NCBI GenBank assembly: GCA_944372665.1
Contig: CALVZV010000014.1
Span: 1 to 32,501, forward strand
Direction of reading: 5' to 3'
From: an uncultured Clostridia bacterium
GTDB lineage: Bacteria; Bacillota; Clostridia; Christensenellales; DTU072
Length of the DNA stretch: 32,501 bases
This document shows, one piece after another, positions 23,723-32,262 of this stretch (its first letter is position 1; every line of letters begins with the position of its first letter). The notes under the pieces were generated by a model. That model was not told where the DNA came from. It searched no databases and worked only from the letters and a program-made list of their open reading frames with translations. A program made the position numbers and the translations under genes.

Positions 23723-24867
23723 AAAGATTTATCGTTATAGGCGTTGGGCGCATGGGTTCCCGACACGCCGCGAATCTATATAGAGGCAGGGTGCGCGGCG
23801 CCGTTTTGGCGGCGGTGGCGGACTGCAGCGGAGAGGCGCTTAAGGCGTTTTCGGCAAAATGCCCCAAGGCGGAACGCTATACCGACTGGCGCGAATGCGT
23901 ACGGCTGGTAAAGCCCGACGCGGCGATAATCGCCACGCCGCATTATTCGCACGTACCCATCGCGTCGGAGCTGATAAAAGCCGGAATAGCCGTGCTAAGC
24001 GAGAAACCGCAGGCGGTGGAGATCGCGGAGGCGCTCTATATGAACGGCGTCGCGAAAGAATATGCCTCGGTTCCGTACGCGATAATGTACAACCAACGCA
24101 CCAATCCCGTGTACGCCGCCGCGAAAAGAATTACGGAATCGGGCGCACTGGGAAAACTCAAACGCGTGTCGCTTACGGTGACGGACTGGTACCGTTCCCA
24201 GAATTATTATAATCAGGGCGGCTGGAGAGCCAGCTGGTCCGGCGAAGGCGGCGGTGTGCTGATAAACCAGTGCGTGCATCAGCTTGACGTGCTGCAATGG
24301 CTGGTGGGCATGCCCGAAAGGCTTTACGCCCACGCCGGCACGGTCAACAGAAACATCACCGTCGAAAACGAAATGTACTGCTATATGGAATATCCCGGAG
24401 GCGCCAAGGGCACGTTTACGGCTTCGGCGCACGAACTGAAAGGCTCCAATCTTTTGGAGATAGCGGGCGACAGGGGCAAACTCGTCATAGGCAAGTATTC
24501 CATGAAGCATTATTCGTTTACGCCGTCCGAGGAACGGGTCAACGCCGATACCGTGAAAGGATACGGCAAAGCCGCCGTAAGGGTAAAGCGATACCGCTAT
24601 TCCCTTTTCAGGCTGATACGCGACGCCGTTTTCGGGCAGCAGCTGAACGTGATAAGGCGTTTTGCCGACTGGCTGAACGGCAGAGCCGATGCGCCTGTGG
24701 CGTTCGGGACGGAAGGCGTAAACGCACTGCAATTCATAAACGCCGCGTATATGTCCGCATATACCGGCAAAGCCGTACAATTCCCGCTGGACGCGGAAGA
24801 ATACTCAAAGACGCTTGCCATATTCAAGGAGGAGGAGAAACGCGATGGAAAAATTTTCGTACGCTGA
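23719..24867 (+). CDS. Gfo/Idh/MocA-family oxidoreductase
   Basis: 382 residues, cytoplasmic, NAD(P)-dependent. The Rossmann domain opens with GVGRMGSRH (8-16), and EKP at 95-97 supplies the conserved Lys96. The C-terminal alpha/beta domain has GGWRASWSGEGGGVLINQCVHQLDVLQW (about 168-194), where His187 and Asp190 are the typical catalytic and metal-side residues. Known members oxidise sugar or inositol hydroxyls, and one branch (GH109) uses NAD for glycoside cleavage of N-acetylgalactosamine. The motif here does not decide between these. Its ATG overlaps the GDPD stop, and it shares 23 bases with the next gene. In an operon with a GH20 enzyme, a role on an amino sugar or its oxidised form is reasonable but unproven. 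Confidence 0.88.
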   Translation: MKRFIVIGVGRMGSRHAANLYRGRVRGAVLAAVADCSGEALKAFSAKCPKAERYTDWRECVRLVKPDAAIIATPHYSHVPIASELIKAGIAVLSEKPQAVEIAEALYMNGVAKEYASVPYAIMYNQRTNPVYAAAKRITESGALGKLKRVSLTVTDWYRSQNYYNQGGWRASWSGEGGGVLINQCVHQLDVLQWLVGMPERLYAHAGTVNRNITVENEMYCYMEYPGGAKGTFTASAHELKGSNLLEIAGDRGKLVIGKYSMKHYSFTPSEERVNADTVKGYGKAAVRVKRYRYSLFRLIRDAVFGQQLNVIRRFADWLNGRADAPVAFGTEGVNALQFINAAYMSAYTGKAVQFPLDAEEYSKTLAIFKEEEKRDGKIFVR

Positions 24868-26776
24868 CGGCAATCTGATTTACGAGGGCGATTTTTCTAA
24901 AAGGACCTACTACGACGTATCCAACAATCTGCTGACTGCTCAGTTCGACGGAATGGGCGGCATATCGAAATACGCCGTCGTAAACAAATGGGATTTCATC
25001 GACTGCTATTACAACCAGATGTCCGTAAACGGCGAACCCTTGGATATGTACGCCGCAAAAAAGGTCGTGATGTGCGGGCGCACTCAGATAACCGAAACTG
25101 CGTTTAACGGCGCCGATATAAAGATCACCCAGTTTGCCGATCCCAGGACCAACGCCGTGTTTTCGCAGTTCGAGGTCACGGCGCTCAACGGCGACGTCAC
25201 CTTCGAAAACACAGTTAATTTCGGGCTGAACATAACTTCGTGGATGAAAAACCTGTTCGCCGCGCGTTTTTCCTTGTCAACGCTTTCCAGGCTGGTTTTC
25301 GGAACGCTGGGCTCGGAAATAGCCGGTCACAGAAAAAACGAATCGGGCAAGGAAAGGCTGGTCATGAGAAATACCGTTCTGGAAAGATTCTATTTCGACA
25401 TAGCCGTTTCGCAGCCCGCCGAACCGCTGGAGACCAACCATCTTTATACTAACCAGTTCACCTCGCGCGTCAGCGTCAGACAGGGCGAAACGGGCAAAAT
25501 ACGCATGGTGCTTTCCGCGGGAACGAGAGGGGACTTTTCCTATGCCGACGCGGCGGCGGCGTTCGACGGCTTCGATCTGCATTACAAAGCCGCCTGCGAT
25601 TACTGCGACTCTATCCCCGTGCCCGAAACCTGCCGCACCGAGTTCGAGAAGGCGTATTTCAAATCGCTTTACAACTGCGCCGAATCCATGTACAAGGAGG
25701 TGGGGCGTTTCAAGGGCTTCATTGCCGGTATAGTCTACCAGTCGCCTGCGCGTACCTATTACCGCGACGGTTACTGGACGGCGATATCGGTGCTGAAATA
25801 CCGCCCCGACATGGTGCGCAACCAGATACTGACGCTTGCGGCAGGTATCAACAAGGACGGCAGATGCCCCTCCGCGGTCAAATCCAATTTCAAAAACTGG
25901 TGGGGCGACCATTACGATTCCCCGTCGTTTTTCGCGATATTGCTTTACGACTACGTCAGGATCACCGGCGATAAAAGCGTCATGGACGAAAGGTGGCGCG
26001 GCAAGACGATACTCGACGCCGCGATAAAGGTGGTGGACAAACTCGCCGAATACGCCGACGGTACCGGGCTGCTGTATAAGCGCGGACCGTATAACCGCCG
26101 CGACTGGTGCGACAACGTTTTCAGAGAAGGGTACTGCACCTACGACGAGGCGCTTTACGCCAGGGCGCTATATGCGCTTAGCTGCCTGACCAAGAAAAGA
26201 TCCGAACGCTTAAGCGCGGAATATCTTGCCAGATCAGAGGCGGTCAAAAAAGCCATAAATGAGCTGCTTTGGGATTCCGAACTCGGATATTACGTAAACT
26301 ATAAAAACGAAAATTATACCGAAAAGAATCTTTCCGTCGACACTGTCGCCGCGATACTGTTCGACGTCGCTCCGCATGACAGAGCGCTGTCGGTATTGAA
26401 GAACATGGAAAAGTGGCTGGAGAGCAAAAACAATCCTCTCCAAAAGGCGGGCGATTTCGGCACGTTGTCCGTTTTCCCGTTCTATAAGCCCAACGCTTCG
26501 GTGGTGCTTAAGTCCTCGCTGCCGTACTACTATCATAACGGCGGCGACTGGCCGTATCTTTCGGCGGCGTACGCTTATGCCAAGCTGAAGTACGGTATGG
26601 ACTACAAGTATCCGCTGACGAGATGGTTCGAATATAACGTCGGCAAATACAATTTCACGCCAGTGGAATTTTTCTCGCCCACGCATCCGCAGGGCTCCCT
26701 GCTTCAGGGCTGGTCGGCTTTGGGACAGCTTGCCTATGCGTATCCGGACGGAGATTTCTTCGACAGGGTAAAGTAA
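24845..26776 (+). CDS. Six-hairpin-type glycoside hydrolase-like protein
   Basis: 643 residues, no signal peptide. I chose ATG 24845 (in frame 30 bases after an earlier ATG) because GGAGGAGG at 24828-24835 fits it. Residues 1-230 look like a beta-sandwich (YDVSNNLLTAQFDGMGGISKY near 25). From about 260 the helical pattern of an (alpha/alpha)6 barrel appears: AYFKSLYNCAES, YYRDGYWTAISVL (Asp308), then DYVRITGDK, GYCTYDEALYARALYALS, and HNGGDWPYLSAAYAYA (Asp568). This arrangement is seen in amylo-1,6-glucosidase-like, GH63-like and related clans; I cannot assign a GH family by eye. The two Asp residues are candidate catalytic acids. It is the last gene of the operon and overlaps the oxidoreductase gene. 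No strong terminator follows, only an AT-rich hairpin. Confidence 0.65.
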   Translation: MEKFSYADGNLIYEGDFSKRTYYDVSNNLLTAQFDGMGGISKYAVVNKWDFIDCYYNQMSVNGEPLDMYAAKKVVMCGRTQITETAFNGADIKITQFADPRTNAVFSQFEVTALNGDVTFENTVNFGLNITSWMKNLFAARFSLSTLSRLVFGTLGSEIAGHRKNESGKERLVMRNTVLERFYFDIAVSQPAEPLETNHLYTNQFTSRVSVRQGETGKIRMVLSAGTRGDFSYADAAAAFDGFDLHYKAACDYCDSIPVPETCRTEFEKAYFKSLYNCAESMYKEVGRFKGFIAGIVYQSPARTYYRDGYWTAISVLKYRPDMVRNQILTLAAGINKDGRCPSAVKSNFKNWWGDHYDSPSFFAILLYDYVRITGDKSVMDERWRGKTILDAAIKVVDKLAEYADGTGLLYKRGPYNRRDWCDNVFREGYCTYDEALYARALYALSCLTKKRSERLSAEYLARSEAVKKAINELLWDSELGYYVNYKNENYTEKNLSVDTVAAILFDVAPHDRALSVLKNMEKWLESKNNPLQKAGDFGTLSVFPFYKPNASVVLKSSLPYYYHNGGDWPYLSAAYAYAKLKYGMDYKYPLTRWFEYNVGKYNFTPVEFFSPTHPQGSLLQGWSALGQLAYAYPDGDFFDRVK

Positions 26777-26777
26777 C

Positions 26778-26796
26778 GTAATTTAATCGAAATTAC
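26778..26796. other. Perfect 7-base palindrome before the next promoter
   Basis: GTAATTT and AAATTAC flank AATCG. It starts two bases after the glycosidase stop and ends three bases before the -35 box of the Ig-like surface protein. AT-rich and without a T-run, it is a poor terminator but could be an operator. Confidence 0.45.
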
Positions 26797-26799
26797 CTC

Positions 26800-26828
26800 T
26801 TGCATTTTGCGCGTACGTATTTTATAAT
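26800..26828 (+). promoter_or_regulatory. Sigma-A promoter of the Ig-like/MBG surface protein
   Basis: TTGCAT (26800-26805) and TATAAT (26823-26828) are 17 bases apart, 28 bases before the ATG at 26857. Confidence 0.85.
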
Positions 26829-26856
26829 ATAAATAATTAAGTACTACGGAGTCGAA

Positions 26857-29800
26857 ATGCGCAGGAAAATATCGGTCTTAATCGCTTTTGTGGTTTGTCT
26901 TGCGGCCCTTGTGGTCGTGACGAGCGCGTGCGTATCCGCCAATTCTAACGACGACCCCGTCGTCTCCGTAACCATAAACAATATCCCTTCGTCCGCCGCC
27001 ACGGTTTACCAGGGCGACGGACTTTCTTTGGAAGAATGCTCCGTAGCCGTGATCTATCAGTCCGGCAAACGCGATGTTTTAAATTTGGCGGCCGCCGGCG
27101 TCGCCGTTACCGGTTTCAGCCCCAATCAGGTCGGGTTGCAGACCTTAACCGTTTCCTACGGCGGCAAGTCTGTCAACTTCGAGGTGGAGGTCCTGCCCTT
27201 GGCGGTCGAGGAAGTGTACATTTCGGCGCGTCCCGACGAGATAACCGTCGTGGAAGGCGGTGAACTGGATATATCCGGCATAGAGCTGACGATAAGATAC
27301 GTCAACGGCAGAACGGTGCTTATGGAAAGCATCACCGCCGATATGATTACGGGATATTCCACGTCGATGAAGGCCGGCGAATACGTCGTTTACGTCAATT
27401 ACTACGGTTTCAAACTTCCTCTCGACATCGTCGTGCAGACGAAGTCGCTGACTTCCGTTTCGGTAGCGACCACGCCCAATAAGGTTTCGTATTTCGTCGG
27501 CGACGTCATAGAGCTGGAAGGGCTTTCGTTAAAACTCAATTACGACAACGGCACGACCGGCACCGTCGTATGGTCGGTAGAAAACGGCGACGATTTTACC
27601 ATAGAATACGATTTCGGAAGCGAGAACGGCAAGTCCAACGTGGCGGTCACGTACGGCGGTAAATATACCTCGTTCGTCGTCAACGTGGTCAAGCCTACAT
27701 GCGAAAGAGTCGAGATATACCGGCTGCCTGTCACGGTAGGGTTCGCCTCCACGGGCGTCGCTCCCTCCGACCTTATGCAGGTGGTGCAGGGCGACAAGAT
27801 AGACTGGTCCACCGGCAGAGCGCGCGTTATATACAATAACGGCGACGTCGAGGAGTACACGTTGGACAGCGGTTCGTTCTATCTTTATATAAACGGTACT
27901 TCGCCCGCCGATTACGTGCCGGACAAAACCAATTACAAATTCGAGGACGTGGGCGAGATCAGCGCGTATATCCGTTACTCCTCCAACAGCTTTTTGAACC
28001 TTATTTCGGTAAACGTAGTGGCAAAGAGCGCATACAGCATGACCGTGGCGGACATCAACCCGTCCTTTGCGGACAGGATCGAAGAAAAGATCTTCTCGTC
28101 GGGGACTTCGGTTTCGGGCGGATTTTTGAAATACAACGTAAAATACAACAACGAGACGTGGAAATATCCCGACGCGGACATCCCCGGCGAAACCTGGGGC
28201 GCGCTCGGAGAAGGCATGCTTGCGGACGGTTCGGAGCTTACTTTCAAATATAACGCGGCGCTGGAAACGGGCAACGGATATTCGCTGCAGACAGTTACTT
28301 TTACCGAGGACGGAGTCAGCGCGTCGTTTACCGTAAAGGTCGCAAGGCCCTCCGCCATGAAACTGGAAGTCAGATTCCCGTACAAGACCGCCTATCTTGC
28401 CGGAACCGACAAGGAACTCGATCTTACGGGCACCTCGATGTATGCCGAACTGAACACGGCGGGGCAGTTCATAGTCAGATACGACGTGCTGACCCACGAC
28501 TTTATCGGGGAGTACGGCGTTTATTATAAAGTCAACGACGACGGAAGCACCGGCGAGGAGACGGTAAACATCTTCAACACTCTCGGGAAATACCGTCTCG
28601 TCATAGAGTATTACGGGCTGCAGGCGTCGTTCGATTTCAGCGTGGTGGACGCTTCCGAATACGTCGGTTCTCTTAACGTGTATTACATTGCCACGGGCGC
28701 CAATATCGATTCGGGCGAAACGCTGACCGTTACCGATTACGCTTCGCTTGTTTCCGCGTACGAACTAAGGGCGGTTATCGGCGGCGTTGAATCTTATCTG
28801 CCGCTTGATTCCGACGAAGTTACTTTGCTTTCCGGTATTACCACCCTTACGGGCACGGCTCAGAATTTCACTTTCGGGTACCGCGGCGCATACGTCGGCG
28901 TCAGGGTCATGCTTACAGGCAGACAGATTGCTTCCGTGTCCGTGTCGTCCGCTCCGGCGAAAAGCGTTTACGCGCCCGGCGAAGCCTTCGACGGAACGGG
29001 ACTGAAACTGACCAAGGTCTACGGCGACGGCACCAAGGAACAGATATCCTATCCCAACGCCGCCGTTTCGTTCGGCGTCATCCCGGAAGGCGCCGAGGGC
29101 TTGTATTCGTTGCCCGTATATTACACGTCCGGCGGCAGCGTGTTTACCGCGTACACTTCGATCATAGTCACGCGCGCAAACGCGGTATCTGTGGCGGTGA
29201 ACGAAACGGGACTTGAAGAACTGATCACGGACAAGGGCGTCGTATTCGCGCTTAAGGTAACCTCGGGCGACGACCTGAGCGTTTACTGGAGCGACGAAGA
29301 GGCGGGTATCGTATCTACGCTCAGCTTTACCGTGACGCTTTCCGACGGCGTGGAGATAATCGTACCGCTGGGATCGGAGTATATTTACTACGACCGCAAC
29401 GTGAACGTATCCGATGAAAACTGGACGGTGGGCGCTGACGGAGAGAGGTACGCACTGATAGAGGTGCCCGTGACCTATAACGGCGCTGTGACCTATCTGA
29501 ACCTTTACCTCAGCGACAGAAAGCTGGAAAGCATCGAGATTATCGAGGTTCCCGACAAACTGCACTATGCCGAGGGACAGCCGCTCAACCTTTCGGGCGG
29601 ATATATCGTCAGGCGCTATTCCAACGGCGACAGCGACGTCGTGCCGATGACCGACGGAATGCTGGCTGTCAGCGGATACGAGGTCAATCCCTTCGATTCC
29701 GGGAACATTATCGGTTCCAGCTATTCTCAGACCGTTACCGTCACTTACGGCGGCGTCAGGGCGTCTTTTGCAGTCACCACTTACAAAAAGCTCGTTCCCG

Positions 29801-30627
29801 ACGTGGGCGGCACGGACAGGATAAGTCTGTCGGGCACTTCCGACGAATACGGCGAGAGCGCCGAACCCGTGGTGATGTTTGGTACGCCGAGTATCCCCGG
29901 CGCCGAGATCCCGGAAACCGACGTGGAATATTATGTGGACGGCTCCTGGAGCGCCCAAAGACCGGTCTATCCCGGAAATTATGCGCTGAAGATCATAATT
30001 TTCGAGAACGAATACTACGAATATACCGAAATAGAATACGGTACGTTTACGATCAGACCGCGTACGCTGTTCGTGGAGATCATAGGCATGTCCAAGGTTT
30101 ACGGCAGCGCCGATCCCGTGTTCAGGTATACCGTGGACGACGGAGCCATTCTGCCCGGCGACGTTGTGGACATCGTTTTGAGCCGCGAGGCGGGCGAAAA
30201 CGTCGGAAAATATTCAATAGTTGCCGGCAAGGCGGCGGGGGCAAACGACAATATTCTCTACGAGCTCATAGTCGATCCCGGCGAACTCACCATCACCCAG
30301 CGCGTAGTGACGACTTCGCCCAGCGGTCAGCCGATAGACGTCGACTTTACTCCGCCGGAAGGCTTTGATGAGTCGGAGTCCACGTTTGTCGAAACGGGCA
30401 GCAGGATAGGCGCGTTCTCGGCGGGCTTCCTGGACGAAAGCGGCAACCCCGCCACGATAAAGTCCGAAGACATCGAATATTACGCGTACACAAACGGCAA
30501 CTGGGTGCTGCTGGACAACCGCCCCAGCACGGCGGGAGAATATAAGGTACAGATTTCCGGGAACTATTCGTTCCGCGGAAGCTCATCGCTGACGTTCAGG
30601 ATTCGGCCTGCGACGGCAAACGGCTGA
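26857..30627 (+). CDS. Exported Ig-like (Big_3-type) and MBG domain surface protein, possible lipoprotein
   Basis: 1256 residues. A signal peptide (MRRK, hydrophobic 5-22) ends in TSAC with Cys25. This resembles a lipobox but has Thr at the -3 position, so cleavage by signal peptidase I after VSA (26-28) is an alternative. At least seven Ig-like units share a core of the form Y-x-x-G-x-x-L-x-L-x-G-x-x-L-x-x-x-Y-x-N/D-G, near residues 47, 127, 209, 308, 508, 702 and 900. This is the Big_3-type pattern found in bacterial surface proteins. A C-terminal MBG-type unit (about 1068-1150) opens RTLFVEIIGMSKVYGSADP, as in the giant surface protein. No membrane helix or LPXTG motif ends the protein. 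GGAG supports the start. It should stand on the cell surface; the ligand is unknown. Confidence 0.8.
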   Translation: MRRKISVLIAFVVCLAALVVVTSACVSANSNDDPVVSVTINNIPSSAATVYQGDGLSLEECSVAVIYQSGKRDVLNLAAAGVAVTGFSPNQVGLQTLTVSYGGKSVNFEVEVLPLAVEEVYISARPDEITVVEGGELDISGIELTIRYVNGRTVLMESITADMITGYSTSMKAGEYVVYVNYYGFKLPLDIVVQTKSLTSVSVATTPNKVSYFVGDVIELEGLSLKLNYDNGTTGTVVWSVENGDDFTIEYDFGSENGKSNVAVTYGGKYTSFVVNVVKPTCERVEIYRLPVTVGFASTGVAPSDLMQVVQGDKIDWSTGRARVIYNNGDVEEYTLDSGSFYLYINGTSPADYVPDKTNYKFEDVGEISAYIRYSSNSFLNLISVNVVAKSAYSMTVADINPSFADRIEEKIFSSGTSVSGGFLKYNVKYNNETWKYPDADIPGETWGALGEGMLADGSELTFKYNAALETGNGYSLQTVTFTEDGVSASFTVKVARPSAMKLEVRFPYKTAYLAGTDKELDLTGTSMYAELNTAGQFIVRYDVLTHDFIGEYGVYYKVNDDGSTGEETVNIFNTLGKYRLVIEYYGLQASFDFSVVDASEYVGSLNVYYIATGANIDSGETLTVTDYASLVSAYELRAVIGGVESYLPLDSDEVTLLSGITTLTGTAQNFTFGYRGAYVGVRVMLTGRQIASVSVSSAPAKSVYAPGEAFDGTGLKLTKVYGDGTKEQISYPNAAVSFGVIPEGAEGLYSLPVYYTSGGSVFTAYTSIIVTRANAVSVAVNETGLEELITDKGVVFALKVTSGDDLSVYWSDEEAGIVSTLSFTVTLSDGVEIIVPLGSEYIYYDRNVNVSDENWTVGADGERYALIEVPVTYNGAVTYLNLYLSDRKLESIEIIEVPDKLHYAEGQPLNLSGGYIVRRYSNGDSDVVPMTDGMLAVSGYEVNPFDSGNIIGSSYSQTVTVTYGGVRASFAVTTYKKLVPDVGGTDRISLSGTSDEYGESAEPVVMFGTPSIPGAEIPETDVEYYVDGSWSAQRPVYPGNYALKIIIFENEYYEYTEIEYGTFTIRPRTLFVEIIGMSKVYGSADPVFRYTVDDGAILPGDVVDIVLSREAGENVGKYSIVAGKAAGANDNILYELIVDPGELTITQRVVTTSPSGQPIDVDFTPPEGFDESESTFVETGSRIGAFSAGFLDESGNPATIKSEDIEYYAYTNGNWVLLDNRPSTAGEYKVQISGNYSFRGSSSLTFRIRPATANG

Positions 30628-30672
30628 GCGGTATAAACTGAAAAATTAATCGTACGGAGGAGGTAACTCATT

Positions 30673-32172
30673 ATGGACGAACAAAAATACGGTGTGTCTT
30701 TTTGGGAAGATCCCGACAAAATTTACCGTGAATTGCACGAATTGACTTCGAAACCCATCTACGAAGTAAATCCCGACGAACTTAAACGCATATTGGAATA
30801 TTTCGATACCAAATGCGCGGGTTCCAAGAAGATCTCCGCGGAAGCCAAGAACTACATTCCCGGCGGAGTACAGCACAATCTGGCGTTCAACTATCCTTTC
30901 CCGATCGCGGTGGCGAAGGCGGAAGGCGCCTACATGTGGGACGTTGACGGAAACAAATATATCGACTTCCTGCAGGCGGGCGGTCCTACGATACTGGGCA
31001 GCAACTATCCCGCGATCAGGGCTGAGATCAAAAAGCTTCTGGACGAATGCGGACCCGTCACGGGGCTTTTGCACGAAGCCGAGCTGCTGCTTGCCAAAGA
31101 GATCAACAAGCATATGCCCGCGGTAGAAATGTTCCGTATGCTCGGTTCGGGTACAGAATCGGTCATGGCGGCTCTCAGAATTTCGAGGATCGAAACAAAG
31201 AAGAAGAGAATTATCAAGGTCGGCGGCGCATATCACGGCTGGTCTGACCAGATGGTTTACGGATTGAAGATACCCGGAACCAGACAGTTCCTCGAAAGTT
31301 TCGGTATCCCCGGAAACTGCTATAAGACCACGGACGAAGTCAAGCCCAATTCTCTCGAAATGCTCGATAAAATGCTGTGGCTCAACAAGTTCCGCGGCGG
31401 CACTGCGGCAGTCATTGTCGAACCCGTAGGCCCCGAATCCGGTACCAGACCCGTATCCAAGGACTACAATGCGGAAGCGCTCAGACTGGCGCACAAATAT
31501 GGCGCTCTGTTCATCTTCGACGAAGTCGTGACCGGTTTCCGTCTGGGACTTGGCGGCGCACAGGGCTATTTCGGCATCGAACCCGATCTGACCATATTCG
31601 GCAAGATCATAGCGGGCGGCTATCCCGCGGCAGGCGGCGTAGGCGGCAAGAAGAATTATGCCGGACTTATGGCGGCGGGCGTCGCTACCGGTAAACACCG
31701 CGCATACGTCGGCGGCACCCTGGCGGCAAACCCGATGAGCTCCATGGCAGGATATCTGACCATTCAGGAAATAGAGCGCACCAATGCCTGCGTCAAGGCG
31801 GGACAGGCGGGCGACAGACTTGCCAACGGTCTTAAAGCGCTGGTCGCCAAGTATAAACTGCCTTACGTCGTTTACAACCAAGGCAGCATAGTCCACTTGG
31901 AGTGCACGGGCGCCATGAGCTTCGATTTCAGCTCCTTCAACCTCGTCAAATCCCTGCTCGGCGTGCTGAAGCACAAGGCGATGATTTACGAAAGAAAGGA
32001 CGCCATGGAACACATGGGCGCGGCTTATATGGCAAGCGGCATAGTCACGCTTGCCGGCAGCAGACTTTATACCTCGCTTGCCGATACCGACGAAGTCATA
32101 GACGACGCGCTGAGCCGCTTCGACAAAGTCTTTTCGACCGTTGAAGCCACCGACAGAGGTCTGCTGAAATAA
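30673..32172 (+). CDS. Class III (HemL-like) PLP-dependent aminotransferase
   Basis: 499 residues, cytoplasmic, fold type I PLP enzyme. Landmarks: NYIPGGVQHN near 58 (the GGV of the HemL-like branch), a glycine-rich GSGTES near 158 for the cofactor phosphate, GAYHGWSD near 185, FDEVVTGFR with Asp283, and FGKIIAGGYP with Lys311 as the Schiff-base lysine. GGTLAANP follows near 350. Sequence style is closest to glutamate-1-semialdehyde aminomutase and related aminotransferases, but the N-terminus is about 60 residues longer than HemL and no haem genes are nearby. An aminotransferase on another aldehyde or keto acid is therefore more likely. GGAGGAGG sits before the ATG. It begins 45 bases after the surface protein gene with no terminator, and a class II aldolase follows 90 bases later. 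Confidence 0.85.
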   Translation: MDEQKYGVSFWEDPDKIYRELHELTSKPIYEVNPDELKRILEYFDTKCAGSKKISAEAKNYIPGGVQHNLAFNYPFPIAVAKAEGAYMWDVDGNKYIDFLQAGGPTILGSNYPAIRAEIKKLLDECGPVTGLLHEAELLLAKEINKHMPAVEMFRMLGSGTESVMAALRISRIETKKKRIIKVGGAYHGWSDQMVYGLKIPGTRQFLESFGIPGNCYKTTDEVKPNSLEMLDKMLWLNKFRGGTAAVIVEPVGPESGTRPVSKDYNAEALRLAHKYGALFIFDEVVTGFRLGLGGAQGYFGIEPDLTIFGKIIAGGYPAAGGVGGKKNYAGLMAAGVATGKHRAYVGGTLAANPMSSMAGYLTIQEIERTNACVKAGQAGDRLANGLKALVAKYKLPYVVYNQGSIVHLECTGAMSFDFSSFNLVKSLLGVLKHKAMIYERKDAMEHMGAAYMASGIVTLAGSRLYTSLADTDEVIDDALSRFDKVFSTVEATDRGLLK

Positions 32173-32214
32173 CTGCGGACTTCGTGAAAGGGCGGACAAT
32201 TATTAGGTTTATGC

Positions 32215-32243
32215 GTGCGCGCCGCCTGCGGGCGTGCGCGCAC
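32215..32243 (+). other. GC-rich hairpin between aminotransferase and aldolase genes
   Basis: GTGCGCGC (32215-32222) and GCGCGCAC (32236-32243) form an 8-bp stem with a 13-base loop, immediately followed by the GGGAGGAGG ribosome binding site. There is no T-run, so it is likely a processing or translation-affecting structure and not a terminator. Confidence 0.5.
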
Positions 32244-32262
32244 GGGAGGAGGATATACCCAG

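Noticed and set aside
30646..32199. 517-residue open frame opposite the aminotransferase
   Set aside because: The sense frame has all PLP-enzyme motifs; the antisense frame is a shadow.
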